64,000 nucleotides of DNA, taken from positions 657,244 through 721,243 of the forward strand of contig CANJRD010000001.1 in NCBI GenBank assembly GCA_947476695.1, given 5' to 3'. The notes beneath the pieces were generated by a model. The model saw nothing but the letters and a program-made list of their open reading frames with translations. It was not told the DNA's origin and did not search any database. The position numbers and the translations under genes were made by a program. This stretch comes from Rhodospirillaceae bacterium (lineage in GTDB: Bacteria; Pseudomonadota; Alphaproteobacteria; Rhodospirillales; Rhodospirillaceae). Positions 10,132 through 17,548 of this stretch are shown here, piece by piece (position 1 is the stretch's first letter; every line of letters begins with the position of its first letter).

Positions 10132-12654
10132 ATGAGCGGCTATAACGCGGACTCAGCCGGCGGCACTCCGACAGGTGGAGTGATCGCCGTGCTGGGCCCG
10201 ACAAATACCGGCAAGACCTTTCTCGCCATGGACCGGATGCTCGGTCATGCCAGCGGCATGATGGGGTTTCCGCTGCGTCTGCTCGCGCGCGAGAATTACG
10301 AGAAGGTGGTGCGGCAGAAAGGCGCGAAGGCCGTCGCGCTGATCACCGGCGAAGAAAAGATCATCCCGCCGAATCCGCGCTACTTCATCTGCACGGTCGA
10401 AAGCATGCCGCTGGACCGCGAGGTGGCGTTCCTGGCGGTCGACGAGATCCAGCTGGCGGCCGACCGCGACCGCGGTCATGTCTTCACCGATCGCCTGCTG
10501 CATGCGCGCGGGCGTATCGAGACGATGTTCCTGGGCGCGGAAACGATTCGGCCGCTGATCCGCAAGCTGGTGCCGGATGCAAAGTTCATCACGCGCCCGC
10601 GCTTCTCAAAGCTCACCTACACCGGAGCGAAGAAACTCACGCGCCTGCCGCGCCGTTCGGCCATCGTGGCGTTCTCGGTGTCCGAGGTTTACGGCATCGC
10701 CGAACTGATCCGCCGCCATCGCGGCGGCACGGCGGTGGTGATGGGCGCGCTGTCGCCGCGCACCCGCAACGCCCAAGTCGCGCTCTATCAAAGCGGCGAC
10801 GTCGACTACATGGTGGCGACCGACGCGATCGGCATGGGCCTCAACATGGACGTCGACCATGTGGCCTTCGCCGCGATGAGCAAGTTCGACGGTCACGCGC
10901 CGCGTCTCCTCAACGCGCCCGAAGTCGCGCAGATCGCCGGGCGTGCCGGGCGCCACATGAACGACGGCACCTTTGGCACGACGGCCGACGTGTCGGAGAT
11001 CGATCCCGACGTCGTCGCGCGCGTGGAGAGCCACGAGTTTCCGCCGCTGCAGACGCTGTACTGGCGCAACACCGATTTGCGGTTCACCTCGCTCGAGGCC
11101 CTGCAGGCGTCGCTGAAGGTCCTGCCGCCGGTGCGCGGGTTGATCCGCCCACCGCCGGCGGACGACCAGCTGGTGCTGGAAGCCATGCTGCGCGAACAGG
11201 TGGTGCGCGATCGCGCCAAGCATCCGGATCGCATCCGTCTGCTGTGGGATGTCGCGCAGGTGCCCGACTTCCGTAAGCTGACGCCGGAGATGCACGCGCG
11301 TCTGATGGCGCAGGTCTACGAACATCTCACCATCAACGACGCGGTGCTACCGACCGATTGGGTCGCCGCTCAGGTGGAGCGGATCGACCGCATCGACGGC
11401 GACATCCATGCGCTGATGGATCGCATCGCCGCCATCCGCGTCTGGACCTACATCGCCCATCGCAGCGCCTGGCTGAGCGACGGATTGGGGTGGCAAGGGC
11501 GCACGCGTCAGATCGAGGACAAGCTTTCGGATGCGCTGCATCAAAAGCTGACGCAGCAATTCGTGGATACGCGCACCGCGCATCTGGTGAAGCGTCTGCG
11601 CGGCATCGACATCATCGACGCGGCGGTGGCGGAAGATGGGTTGGTCGAGGTCGACGGACACAAGCTGGGCCATCTCGCCGGCTTGCGCTTCCGCGCCGAG
11701 CGCACCGGATTGAAGGTCGCCGACCGCGCGGTGATGAACGCCGCGACGGCGGCTCTGCGGCCGGTGATGGCGCGCCGCGTCGGCGCCATCGTGGCGGCCC
11801 CGGATCCGGCGTTCAGCCTGGACGACGGCGCCCGCGTTATTTTCGCCGGTGAAGCGGTGGCGGCGCTGACGCCGGGCGCGCAACGTCTGAAACCGGCGTT
11901 GCAGATCATCGCCGACGAACGGCTGGAGAGTCCGGATCGCCTGAAGGTCGAGGCGCGGCTGCGCGCCTGGCTCGCCGTGCATATCGACCGCGCGCTCGGG
12001 CCGCTGATCCGCGCGACGGAAGCGAATGTGCCGTCAACCTTGCGCGGCATCATCTTCCAACTCGCCGAGAACGGCGGCGCGATGGCGCGCGCCAGCCTGG
12101 ACGAACAGCTGAGAGTGCTCGACAAGCCCGCGCGGCAAGAACTCGCGCGGCTCGGCATCCGCTTCGGCCGCGATTTCGTTTTCATGCCGGCCCTGGTGAA
12201 AGCCGCCGCCGTGCGCCTGCGCGGACTGCTGTGGATCGCCGCACACCGTACGCCGGGTGGCGCGCCGCCCCCGTTGCCGCAGCCGGGGCGGATCTCGTTC
12301 CAGATCGCGGACAACGTGCCCGGCGATTTCATGGCCGCCTGCGGCTATCGCTGCATCGCCGGCATGGCGTACCGCATGGACATGCTGGAGCGATTCGCCG
12401 CGGAAGCGCGCAAGCTGGCGCGGGAAAAGGTCACGGTGCTGCCGCCCGCGGCCCTATCGATCCTCGGCATCAACGTGGCGACCGCCGTGCCGGTGCTGAA
12501 GGAACTCGGCTTCAAGGCGAAGGCCGAGGCGGCGGGATTGACGTTTTTCCAACGTCGTCGTCGTTTCGAGAAAACTTTGCCGAGCGCACGTCCCGCGAAA
12601 GAAGTCGTCGCGGATTCTCCCTTTGCCAAACTACGCGAGCTGTTGCCATCGTGA
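10132..12654 (+). CDS. Suv3-type ATP-dependent RNA helicase
   Basis: An 840-aa SF2 helicase related to mitochondrial SUPV3L1/Suv3, which unwinds structured RNA for degradation. Visible motifs: Walker A GPTNTGKT (residues 22-29), motif Ia-like RLLARENYEKV, DEIQ-box AVDEIQLAADRDRGHVFTD in place of DEAD, then the RecA2 motifs VVMGALSPRTRN, DYMVATDAIGMGLNMDV and QIAGRAGR. The long C-terminal region is alpha-helical with no clear motif. In alphaproteobacteria this gene is commonly followed by an S4 protein, fdxA and carD, as here. Its stop codon overlaps the next start (GTGA). Confidence 0.93.
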   Translation: MSGYNADSAGGTPTGGVIAVLGPTNTGKTFLAMDRMLGHASGMMGFPLRLLARENYEKVVRQKGAKAVALITGEEKIIPPNPRYFICTVESMPLDREVAFLAVDEIQLAADRDRGHVFTDRLLHARGRIETMFLGAETIRPLIRKLVPDAKFITRPRFSKLTYTGAKKLTRLPRRSAIVAFSVSEVYGIAELIRRHRGGTAVVMGALSPRTRNAQVALYQSGDVDYMVATDAIGMGLNMDVDHVAFAAMSKFDGHAPRLLNAPEVAQIAGRAGRHMNDGTFGTTADVSEIDPDVVARVESHEFPPLQTLYWRNTDLRFTSLEALQASLKVLPPVRGLIRPPPADDQLVLEAMLREQVVRDRAKHPDRIRLLWDVAQVPDFRKLTPEMHARLMAQVYEHLTINDAVLPTDWVAAQVERIDRIDGDIHALMDRIAAIRVWTYIAHRSAWLSDGLGWQGRTRQIEDKLSDALHQKLTQQFVDTRTAHLVKRLRGIDIIDAAVAEDGLVEVDGHKLGHLAGLRFRAERTGLKVADRAVMNAATAALRPVMARRVGAIVAAPDPAFSLDDGARVIFAGEAVAALTPGAQRLKPALQIIADERLESPDRLKVEARLRAWLAVHIDRALGPLIRATEANVPSTLRGIIFQLAENGGAMARASLDEQLRVLDKPARQELARLGIRFGRDFVFMPALVKAAAVRLRGLLWIAAHRTPGGAPPPLPQPGRISFQIADNVPGDFMAACGYRCIAGMAYRMDMLERFAAEARKLAREKVTVLPPAALSILGINVATAVPVLKELGFKAKAEAAGLTFFQRRRRFEKTLPSARPAKEVVADSPFAKLRELLPS

Positions 12655-12968
12655 GTGATGAGACCCTACGCATCGACAAGTGGCTTTGGTTCACCCGCTT
12701 CACCAAGACGCGGGCCGAGGCACAGAAGCTGCTTGAGCGCGGTCAGGTGGTGGTGAACGGCAAGGCCGCGACCAAGCCCAGCGTCCCTATCAAAATCGGC
12801 GACGCGATCAGCATCGTCATCGGGCCGACGCGGCGTGCGCTGACCGTGCGGGCCCTCGGCACGCGGCGTGGGCCCGCGCCGGAAGCGCAGGCGCTATACG
12901 AACGCGTCGCGCCGCCCGAACATCTTGATTGGGAACATTCAGCGCCGCCGTTGCGACGGCGGAACTAA
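12651..12968 (+). CDS. RNA-binding S4 domain protein (HslR-like)
   Basis: The 105-aa protein starts at a GTG overlapping the helicase stop (GTGA). It consists of an S4 RNA-binding domain, RIDKWLWFTRFTKTRAEAQ through PIKIGDAI (about residues 6-55), with a basic C-terminal tail. E. coli HslR, a member of this family, binds 50S subunits carrying stalled nascent chains. Coupling with an RNA helicase suggests a role in rRNA or stalled-ribosome handling, which is inference. Its TAA stop overlaps the convergent YdcF-like gene by four bases. Confidence 0.93.
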   Translation: MSDETLRIDKWLWFTRFTKTRAEAQKLLERGQVVVNGKAATKPSVPIKIGDAISIVIGPTRRALTVRALGTRRGPAPEAQALYERVAPPEHLDWEHSAPPLRRRN

Positions 12969-13432
12969 AGCCCGCAGATCCAGCAGATGGTATCGACGGG
13001 CAATGCAATTGCCTCGCGGACACGCGGCCAGAGACGCAGGAACGGCGCATGCGCCGGCAAGGTCTCGGTCTCAAAACCCGCAAGGCGCATCAGCCAGCGA
13101 CAGCGCGGCAGATGATAGTCGTCGCTGCAGAGGACGATGCGGTCGGGCGCCAGCCGCCTCAGGATCGCCGCGCAGAGCCGGACCGATCCCAAGGTCGTGC
13201 GCGCCTGGTCCTCGGTGAGGATGCGGTCCGATGCGATTCCGCGCGCGATTAACATCTCGCGCATGATCGTGGCCTCCGGCGTCGGCGTGGTCACGGCGCC
13301 GCCGGTCACGAGGATCGTGGCGTCGCCTTCGTGCGCGGCGTTCGCCGCCGTTTCGACCCGGCGGATCAATGCCGGGCTCGGGGAGCCGTCCGCGCGCAAC
13401 GCCGCGCCGAAGACGACGATCAGCCGGCTCAC
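12965..13432 (-). CDS. YdcF family (DUF218) protein
   Basis: The 155-aa product starts at a GTG (VSRLIVVFGAALRADG) that overlaps the stop of the upstream methyltransferase gene by four bases. DUF218/YdcF proteins adopt a Rossmann-like fold; YdcF binds S-adenosylmethionine and others act in envelope metabolism. Visible family features are the first strand IVVFGAAL, ILVTGG (about residue 42), the TTLGSVRLC segment and CSDDYHLPRCRWL. No signal peptide or membrane helix is evident, unlike ElyC/SanA members. Role unknown. Confidence 0.85.
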   Translation of the reverse strand: MSRLIVVFGAALRADGSPSPALIRRVETAANAAHEGDATILVTGGAVTTPTPEATIMREMLIARGIASDRILTEDQARTTLGSVRLCAAILRRLAPDRIVLCSDDYHLPRCRWLMRLAGFETETLPAHAPFLRLWPRVREAIALPVDTICWICGL

Positions 13433-14049
13433 GATCTGGCGAACGCCAGCATGTGATTGTTCGCCGGCATGGCCCAGGTCTCGCGATGTTCGAGACCCAC
13501 AGCGTCCGCCGCTTGCGCGAGATCGCGCACGTCGCGAATGCCCCAGGCGGGATCGCGCGCGCGCAAGTTCTCGTCGAAGGCGCGATTGCTGTCGGCGCCG
13601 AAATCGCCGTCGAAGCGATAGGGGCCGTATGTGATGAGCCAGCCACCGGCGGGCAGGATCGCGGCTGCGTTCGCCAACAGCGCCAGCGTCGCCTCCCACG
13701 GGCTGATGTGGATCATATTGATGCACAGCACCGCGTCGGCCGCTTGCACCGGCCACGGCTGCTGCCGGGTATCCAGCACGACCGGCGGCATGAGGTTGGG
13801 CAGCGCCAGGGCCGCGACCCGTGCCGCGATGGCGGCGCAGCTCGCGGCGTCGATCTCGCTCGGCTGCCAGATGAACTGGGGCAGGGCGGCGGCCATGACG
13901 GCGCTGTGGTGGCCGACCCCGGAGGCGATATCGAGCACCAGGGCGCTCGCCGGCAGGCGGCCGGGCAGGAACGCCGTCAGGCGTTCGCGGATCGGGTCCG
14001 CATTACGGGCGGCGGACGGGGGAACCGGAAGGTCTTGGTCGATATTCAT
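13429..14049 (-). CDS. DUF938 family SAM-dependent methyltransferase-like protein
   Basis: The 206-aa product has a class I methyltransferase core: motif I VLDIASGVGHHSAVMA (about residues 43-58), an acidic strand end at PSEID, and motif IV-like AVLCINMIHISPWEAT. This matches DUF938, a group of predicted methyltransferases found widely in proteobacteria with no assigned substrate. It is translationally coupled to the YdcF-like gene downstream and divergent from fdxA. Confidence 0.88.
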   Translation of the reverse strand: MNIDQDLPVPPSAARNADPIRERLTAFLPGRLPASALVLDIASGVGHHSAVMAAALPQFIWQPSEIDAASCAAIAARVAALALPNLMPPVVLDTRQQPWPVQAADAVLCINMIHISPWEATLALLANAAAILPAGGWLITYGPYRFDGDFGADSNRAFDENLRARDPAWGIRDVRDLAQAADAVGLEHRETWAMPANNHMLAFARS

Positions 14050-14191
14050 CTACGGTCCTGTACTCATTTCGCCGATACGCAGAGGGGCGTCTTGACGCCT
14101 AAGCTTTAAATCGCATACCCAAGGGCCGCGCACGGCTCGGTATTGAGGCGTGGTTTTCGCTGCGCCACCCGGCGGATAAGGGGGTTTCTTC

Positions 14192-14527
14192 ATGGCTTAT
14201 GTCGTCGGCGAGAACTGCATCAAGTGCAAGTTCATGGATTGCACCGAAGTGTGCCCGGTGGACTGCTTCTATGAAGGCGAGAACATGCTGGTCATCCATC
14301 CGGACGAATGCATCGATTGCGGCGTCTGCGAACCGGAATGCCCGGCCGAAGCCATCGTCCCCGATTCGGACGAGTCGGCAGGTGAATGGGCGCCAATTAA
14401 CGCGGAATACGCGAACAAGTGGCCGAATATCACCGCTAAGGGAGAGCCCCCGGCCGACGCCGAAGAGTGGAAGGGCAAACCCAATAAGAAACAGCTGCTT
14501 AGCTCCAATCCTGGAAGTAACGCGTAA
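14192..14527 (+). CDS. fdxA: Seven-iron ferredoxin FdxA ([3Fe-4S][4Fe-4S])
   Basis: A 111-aa low-potential electron carrier. By alignment with Azotobacter ferredoxin I, Cys9, Cys17 and Cys50 should ligate the 3Fe cluster and Cys21, Cys40, Cys43 and Cys46 the 4Fe cluster; Cys12 and Cys25 are also conserved. The acidic C-terminal extension is typical of the alphaproteobacterial FdxA type. The gene is followed by an intrinsic terminator and then carD. It is a plausible partner for the KorAB enzyme encoded 7.5 kb away, which is inference only. Confidence 0.97.
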   Translation: MAYVVGENCIKCKFMDCTEVCPVDCFYEGENMLVIHPDECIDCGVCEPECPAEAIVPDSDESAGEWAPINAEYANKWPNITAKGEPPADAEEWKGKPNKKQLLSSNPGSNA

Positions 14528-14556
14528 GCTATCACGGCGGCGAAACGGGCTGCACA

Positions 14557-14586
14557 CCGATGGCCTGACGGCCATTGGCCTGTTTT
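14557..14586 (+). terminator. Intrinsic terminator after fdxA
   Basis: A 9-bp stem (14557-14565 with 14570-14578, one G-T pair) closes on a TGAC tetraloop, and a TTTTT tract follows at 14583-14587. It starts 30 nt after the fdxA stop. Confidence 0.75.
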
Positions 14587-14613
14587 TGCGACCCAATTTG
14601 TGATATCTATAAT
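14586..14613 (+). promoter_or_regulatory. Sigma70-type promoter upstream of carD
   Basis: A TTGCGA -35-like hexamer (14586-14591), a 16-nt spacer and a consensus TATAAT -10 (14608-14613) give an expected start near 14620 and a carD leader of about 277 nt. The downstream hairpin with T-run (14618-14649) would fall at the very 5' end of this transcript. Not experimentally mapped. Confidence 0.6.
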
Positions 14614-14617
14614 GGCG

Positions 14618-14649
14618 ATCCGTCGGGGGACCTCGGCGGATTTATTTTT
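14618..14649 (+). terminator. Terminator-like hairpin at the start of the carD leader
   Basis: The 8-bp stem ATCCGTCG (14618-14625) pairs with CGGCGGAT (14634-14641, one G-T) and is followed by TTATTTTT. It could be a second terminator for readthrough from fdxA, or an attenuator in the carD leader. Further along the leader, TCTGTAA (14674-14680) and TTACAGA (14694-14700) form a 7-13-7 inverted repeat of unknown role. The rest of the 14650-14896 leader shows no reading frame I trust. Confidence 0.55.
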
Positions 14650-14896
14650 CTCTCGTTCGCGACCGCAATATCGTCTGTAACTATTTGATTTAATTACAGA
14701 TACATTCTGCATCGCACGAGCAGCGCACGCGGGCCTAGCCTTCGCCAACAAGGGGGCAGGTCTGCTGGAGCCTTCGAGGACATCCGGCCCCTTGGCAGGG
14801 GGGCGGGCGGTTGGGGAGAACCGGGCTCTCGCGCTGTCGGCTCACACCAGGGTTCCGGGTGACCGCCCGGGGTCCGCTTATGGAGACGGATTGAGC

Positions 14897-15601
14897 ATGC
14901 CCAAGACCGCAGCGAACCCAAAGACCGCGGCCACCGCGGCTGTTGCCAAGGCCGCGACCGTCGCGGCTGCGACCAAGACCGCGACTAGCGCGGCTGCTTC
15001 TAGGACCGCCGCTCCTGCCGCTGCTTCTAGGACCGCCGCTCCGGCGGCTGTCAGCAAGACGGCTCCCAAGGACGCGCCGGTCAAGGTCGCTGCCAAGGAA
15101 TCCAAGTCAACCGTGGTTCCCTTCTCCTCCGGCGACTTCGTCGTCTATCCGGCGCATGGCGTCGGCAAGGTGACCAGCATCGAGACGCAGTTGATCGCCG
15201 GCCAGAAGGTCGAGCTGTTTGTGATCAGCTTCGAACGCGACCGCATGACCCTGCGCGTTCCCGTCCGTAAGGTCGAGAACTCCGGCCTGCGCAAGCTGTC
15301 CACCCGCAAGGTGATGGACGCGGCGCTGACCACGTTGAAGGGCCGCGCGCGCGTGAAGCGCGCGATGTGGAGCCGCCGCGCGCAAGAATACGAAGCCAAG
15401 ATCAATTCGGGCGACCCGGTGTCGATCGCTGAAGTGGTGCGCGACCTGCACCGCGGCGCCTCGCAGCCGGAACAGTCCTACAGCGAACGCCAGATCTATG
15501 AGCAGGCGCTCGAGCGTCTCGCGCATGAAGTGGCCGCCGTTGAGAAGATCAAGCCGGAAGCCGCTACCGCGAAGTTGGAAAAGCTCCTCAACGCGGCGTG
15601 A
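14897..15601 (+). CDS. carD: CarD family transcription regulator (CdnL-like) with Ala-rich N-terminal extension
   Basis: CarD/CdnL proteins bind the RNA polymerase beta subunit and stabilise open complexes, chiefly at rRNA promoters. The 234-aa product starts at MPKTAANPKT, 6 nt after a GGAGACGGA ribosome site. Residues 1-75 are a low-complexity Ala/Lys/Thr/Ser region resembling histone-H1-type tails. The RNAP-interaction domain begins at FSSGDFVVYPAHGVGKV (about residue 76) and is followed by the helical DNA-binding domain (about 135-225). The N-terminal extension is longer than in most family members. The stop overlaps the next gene's GTG. Confidence 0.93.
   Translation: MPKTAANPKTAATAAVAKAATVAAATKTATSAAASRTAAPAAASRTAAPAAVSKTAPKDAPVKVAAKESKSTVVPFSSGDFVVYPAHGVGKVTSIETQLIAGQKVELFVISFERDRMTLRVPVRKVENSGLRKLSTRKVMDAALTTLKGRARVKRAMWSRRAQEYEAKINSGDPVSIAEVVRDLHRGASQPEQSYSERQIYEQALERLAHEVAAVEKIKPEAATAKLEKLLNAA
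14993..15042 (+). repeat. 27-bp-period tandem repeat inside carD
   Basis: The 23-nt block at 14993-15015 recurs exactly at 15020-15042, a period of nine codons, encoding two copies of AAASRTAAP in the CarD N-terminal tail. It lies in the low-complexity region, so copy number may vary between strains. Confidence 0.85.
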
Positions 15602-16404
15602 TCTTTTCGCGCTTTGGATATGAAACGCGGCCTCGGGTTCTCCCCGGGGCCGTTTTCATTTGTGTGCTGCTGTCTGCGGGTGGCGCGTTGGCCGATCCCG
15701 CAACGCTGACGGAAGTCGGGCGCGGCAAGGCGACCGCCGTCACGGGCGATCATCTGCGCGTCGACGGTGTTGAGTCCGAGATCGTGCTGGCCGGCATTGT
15801 GGCGCCGCGTGGGCGTATCGAACCCTTCGCCGCGCCGCTGGCCGACGAGGCGCGCGATGCGCTGGCCGCGCTGCTGGCCGGGCGCACTGTGTCCGTCCGT
15901 CCCATCGCGGAGGCTTCGGATCGTGCCGGCCGTTTGCGCGCGCATCTGCTGCGCGACGATGGTCTGTGGGTCGCGGCGGAACTACTGCGCCAAGGATTTG
16001 CGCGTGTCGCGTTGAACGCCGACACCGATGATGCCGGGGCCGATCTTCTCGCTGCTGAAGCCGATGCACGCAAAGCCCGGCGCGGGCTCTGGGCGCACCC
16101 GGCCTATGCCCCGCACGCGGCGGAGGATGCCGATCAACTCAATCGCGACGTCGGCACGTTCCAGATTGTCGCCGGAGCCGTCACCTCGACCGCGCGCCGT
16201 GGCGACTTCATGTATCTCAACTTCGGGGCCGACTATCGGGACGACGTGACCGTCGTCATTCCACGCGATGCCTGGACGTCGTTCCGCAAAATGCGACCGC
16301 TCACACTGACGGGGAAGCGCATCGAGGCACGCGGCTGGGTCGTGCGTCACAACGGGCCGGAGATCGAAGTCAGATCGCCCGCGCTGTTGAATGTGCTCGA
16401 CTGA
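15598..16404 (+). CDS. Secreted thermonuclease-like (SNase) domain protein
   Basis: The 268-aa product starts at a GTG overlapping the carD stop (GTGA). It has a signal peptide (hydrophobic stretch about residues 15-30, ending AGGALADP). An SNase-like OB-fold domain spans about 38-165, with VDGVESEIVLAGIVAPRG and DRAGRLRAHLLRDDGLWVAAELLRQGFARV. A C-terminal region of about 100 residues (GTFQIVAGAVTSTARRGDFMYLNFG) resembles OB-fold extensions in other alphaproteobacterial SNase proteins. Catalytic Arg/Glu conservation cannot be confirmed by eye. The first 20 codons include the terminator-like hairpin at 15624-15657. Confidence 0.8.
   Translation: MIFSRFGYETRPRVLPGAVFICVLLSAGGALADPATLTEVGRGKATAVTGDHLRVDGVESEIVLAGIVAPRGRIEPFAAPLADEARDALAALLAGRTVSVRPIAEASDRAGRLRAHLLRDDGLWVAAELLRQGFARVALNADTDDAGADLLAAEADARKARRGLWAHPAYAPHAAEDADQLNRDVGTFQIVAGAVTSTARRGDFMYLNFGADYRDDVTVVIPRDAWTSFRKMRPLTLTGKRIEARGWVVRHNGPEIEVRSPALLNVLD
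15624..15657 (+). terminator. Terminator-like hairpin just after carD, inside the next CDS
   Basis: The 10-bp stem 15628-15637 pairs with 15643-15652 (one G-T pair), has a 5-nt loop, and is followed by TTTTC. It starts 27 nt after the carD stop and would limit expression of the coupled SNase-like gene. Confidence 0.65.
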
Positions 16405-16866
16405 TTAGGCGACGCGGCGTTCCTCAACGAGCGTGAGCTGGAACAGCTTGCCCTTGCGGAACCAATGCCAGGTGCGGGCACGGTCGGTATTGTTCGCGGC
16501 GAGCTGAATCATCTCGCAGACATCGACGTCCGGATCGGCGGCGAAGCGGAAATTCAGATAGATCGTACGGTCATCCAGTTCCCACATCTTGCCGGCGATG
16601 CGACCGTCGAACGTGACCACCGCGCGGCCGTTGTCGTCGCGATACTGCGCCTCGAACGCCAGCGATTGCGTGCGCCCATCCGGCCAGGTGTAGTCGCTCT
16701 CCTGGCGATAGGTGATGCCGCCTTGGCCGTCGCTCGGGAATGAAATCCGGATGCGGAAATCATACTGCTCAAGCAGCTGCAGCTGCGGCGTGACGAAGCG
16801 ATACGTGCCCTCCCAGAGCCCTTCGGATCGCGCCAGCAAGGGAAGTTTCGTGCGGATGATCGACAC
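16405..16866 (-). CDS. Hypothetical protein, lipocalin-like beta-rich
   Basis: The start is a GTG at 16866 (VSIIRTKLPLLARSEGLWEGTYRF), chosen because an AGGAGG site sits 4 nt upstream; an ATG further upstream would overlap the divergent gene. The 153-aa product alternates short beta strands with aromatic residues (GLWEGTYRFVTP, QESDYTWPDG, RTIYLNFRF), suggesting a lipocalin-like barrel. This pattern resembles the DUF3598-type group, but I cannot confirm it. No signal peptide. Function unknown. Confidence 0.75.
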   Translation of the reverse strand: MSIIRTKLPLLARSEGLWEGTYRFVTPQLQLLEQYDFRIRISFPSDGQGGITYRQESDYTWPDGRTQSLAFEAQYRDDNGRAVVTFDGRIAGKMWELDDRTIYLNFRFAADPDVDVCEMIQLAANNTDRARTWHWFRKGKLFQLTLVEERRVA

Positions 16867-16927
16867 GCGTCCTCCTGGTGTCCCATTCTGGACCGGCAGC
16901 TTCGCACAGAGTAATACGCCGTCCGTC

Positions 16928-17548
16928 ATGATCCTTACGCCTATCGATCCGGCGCGCCTGCCGGACATCCTTGCGGTATTCGCCGCCGCGCTGCCCGAAA
17001 CCGGGCCGGCGCGGGCGACCTTTGCGCGCATCGCCGCGACGCAACGGCTGTGTCCGGGGTTAAAGGCCGATCTCTGGGCGGGGCAGGCGAAAGCGGTGGC
17101 GCTCGCGGCCCGCCTGGGCATCCCGACGGTGGACGACGATCCGGCAAACAGCTTCTCCTTCGACGGCCTTGCGATCCGCACGCGCTCCGAAACCAGCGTG
17201 GTGTTTCACGAGATCGCGCACTGGCAGTTGGCCAGCGCGGCGCGGCGCGGCATCGCCGACTTCGGGCTGGGCGCGGGGCCGGAAAGCGGCCGCGTGGGCG
17301 ATGCCGATGCGGCGGCTTGCGTCGACATTGGCACGAAGGAAGAGGAGGAGAACCTTGCCTCCCTGCTCGGCATCCTGTGGGAGGTCGCGCACGACGAGCC
17401 GGCGCTGCTTGCCTTCGCCGAACAGAACTGGCTTGAGCTTTACGACCAGCCGGGTACGCCGGCGCACTTTGTGCGCTGCCTCGATGCCTTGATCGCGCGC
17501 GGCCTCGTCGCCGCCGACGGCACGCCGATCATCCCGGCGACCACCTGA
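16928..17548 (+). CDS. Putative EpmC/YfcM-like HEIAHW metalloprotein
   Basis: The 206-aa product contains FHEIAHWQLASAARRGIADFG starting at His94, giving an HExxH site (His94, Glu95, His98). This closely matches the HEIAHWCIAG..RR..DFG core that I recall from E. coli YfcM/EpmC, the hydroxylase acting on the modified lysine of elongation factor P. An acidic EEEEN stretch follows. No epmA, epmB or efp is in this window, so the substrate is open. Alternatives are an uncharacterised zincin-like protease. It abuts the convergent solute-binding protein with no spacer. Confidence 0.55.
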   Translation: MILTPIDPARLPDILAVFAAALPETGPARATFARIAATQRLCPGLKADLWAGQAKAVALAARLGIPTVDDDPANSFSFDGLAIRTRSETSVVFHEIAHWQLASAARRGIADFGLGAGPESGRVGDADAAACVDIGTKEEEENLASLLGILWEVAHDEPALLAFAEQNWLELYDQPGTPAHFVRCLDALIARGLVAADGTPIIPATT

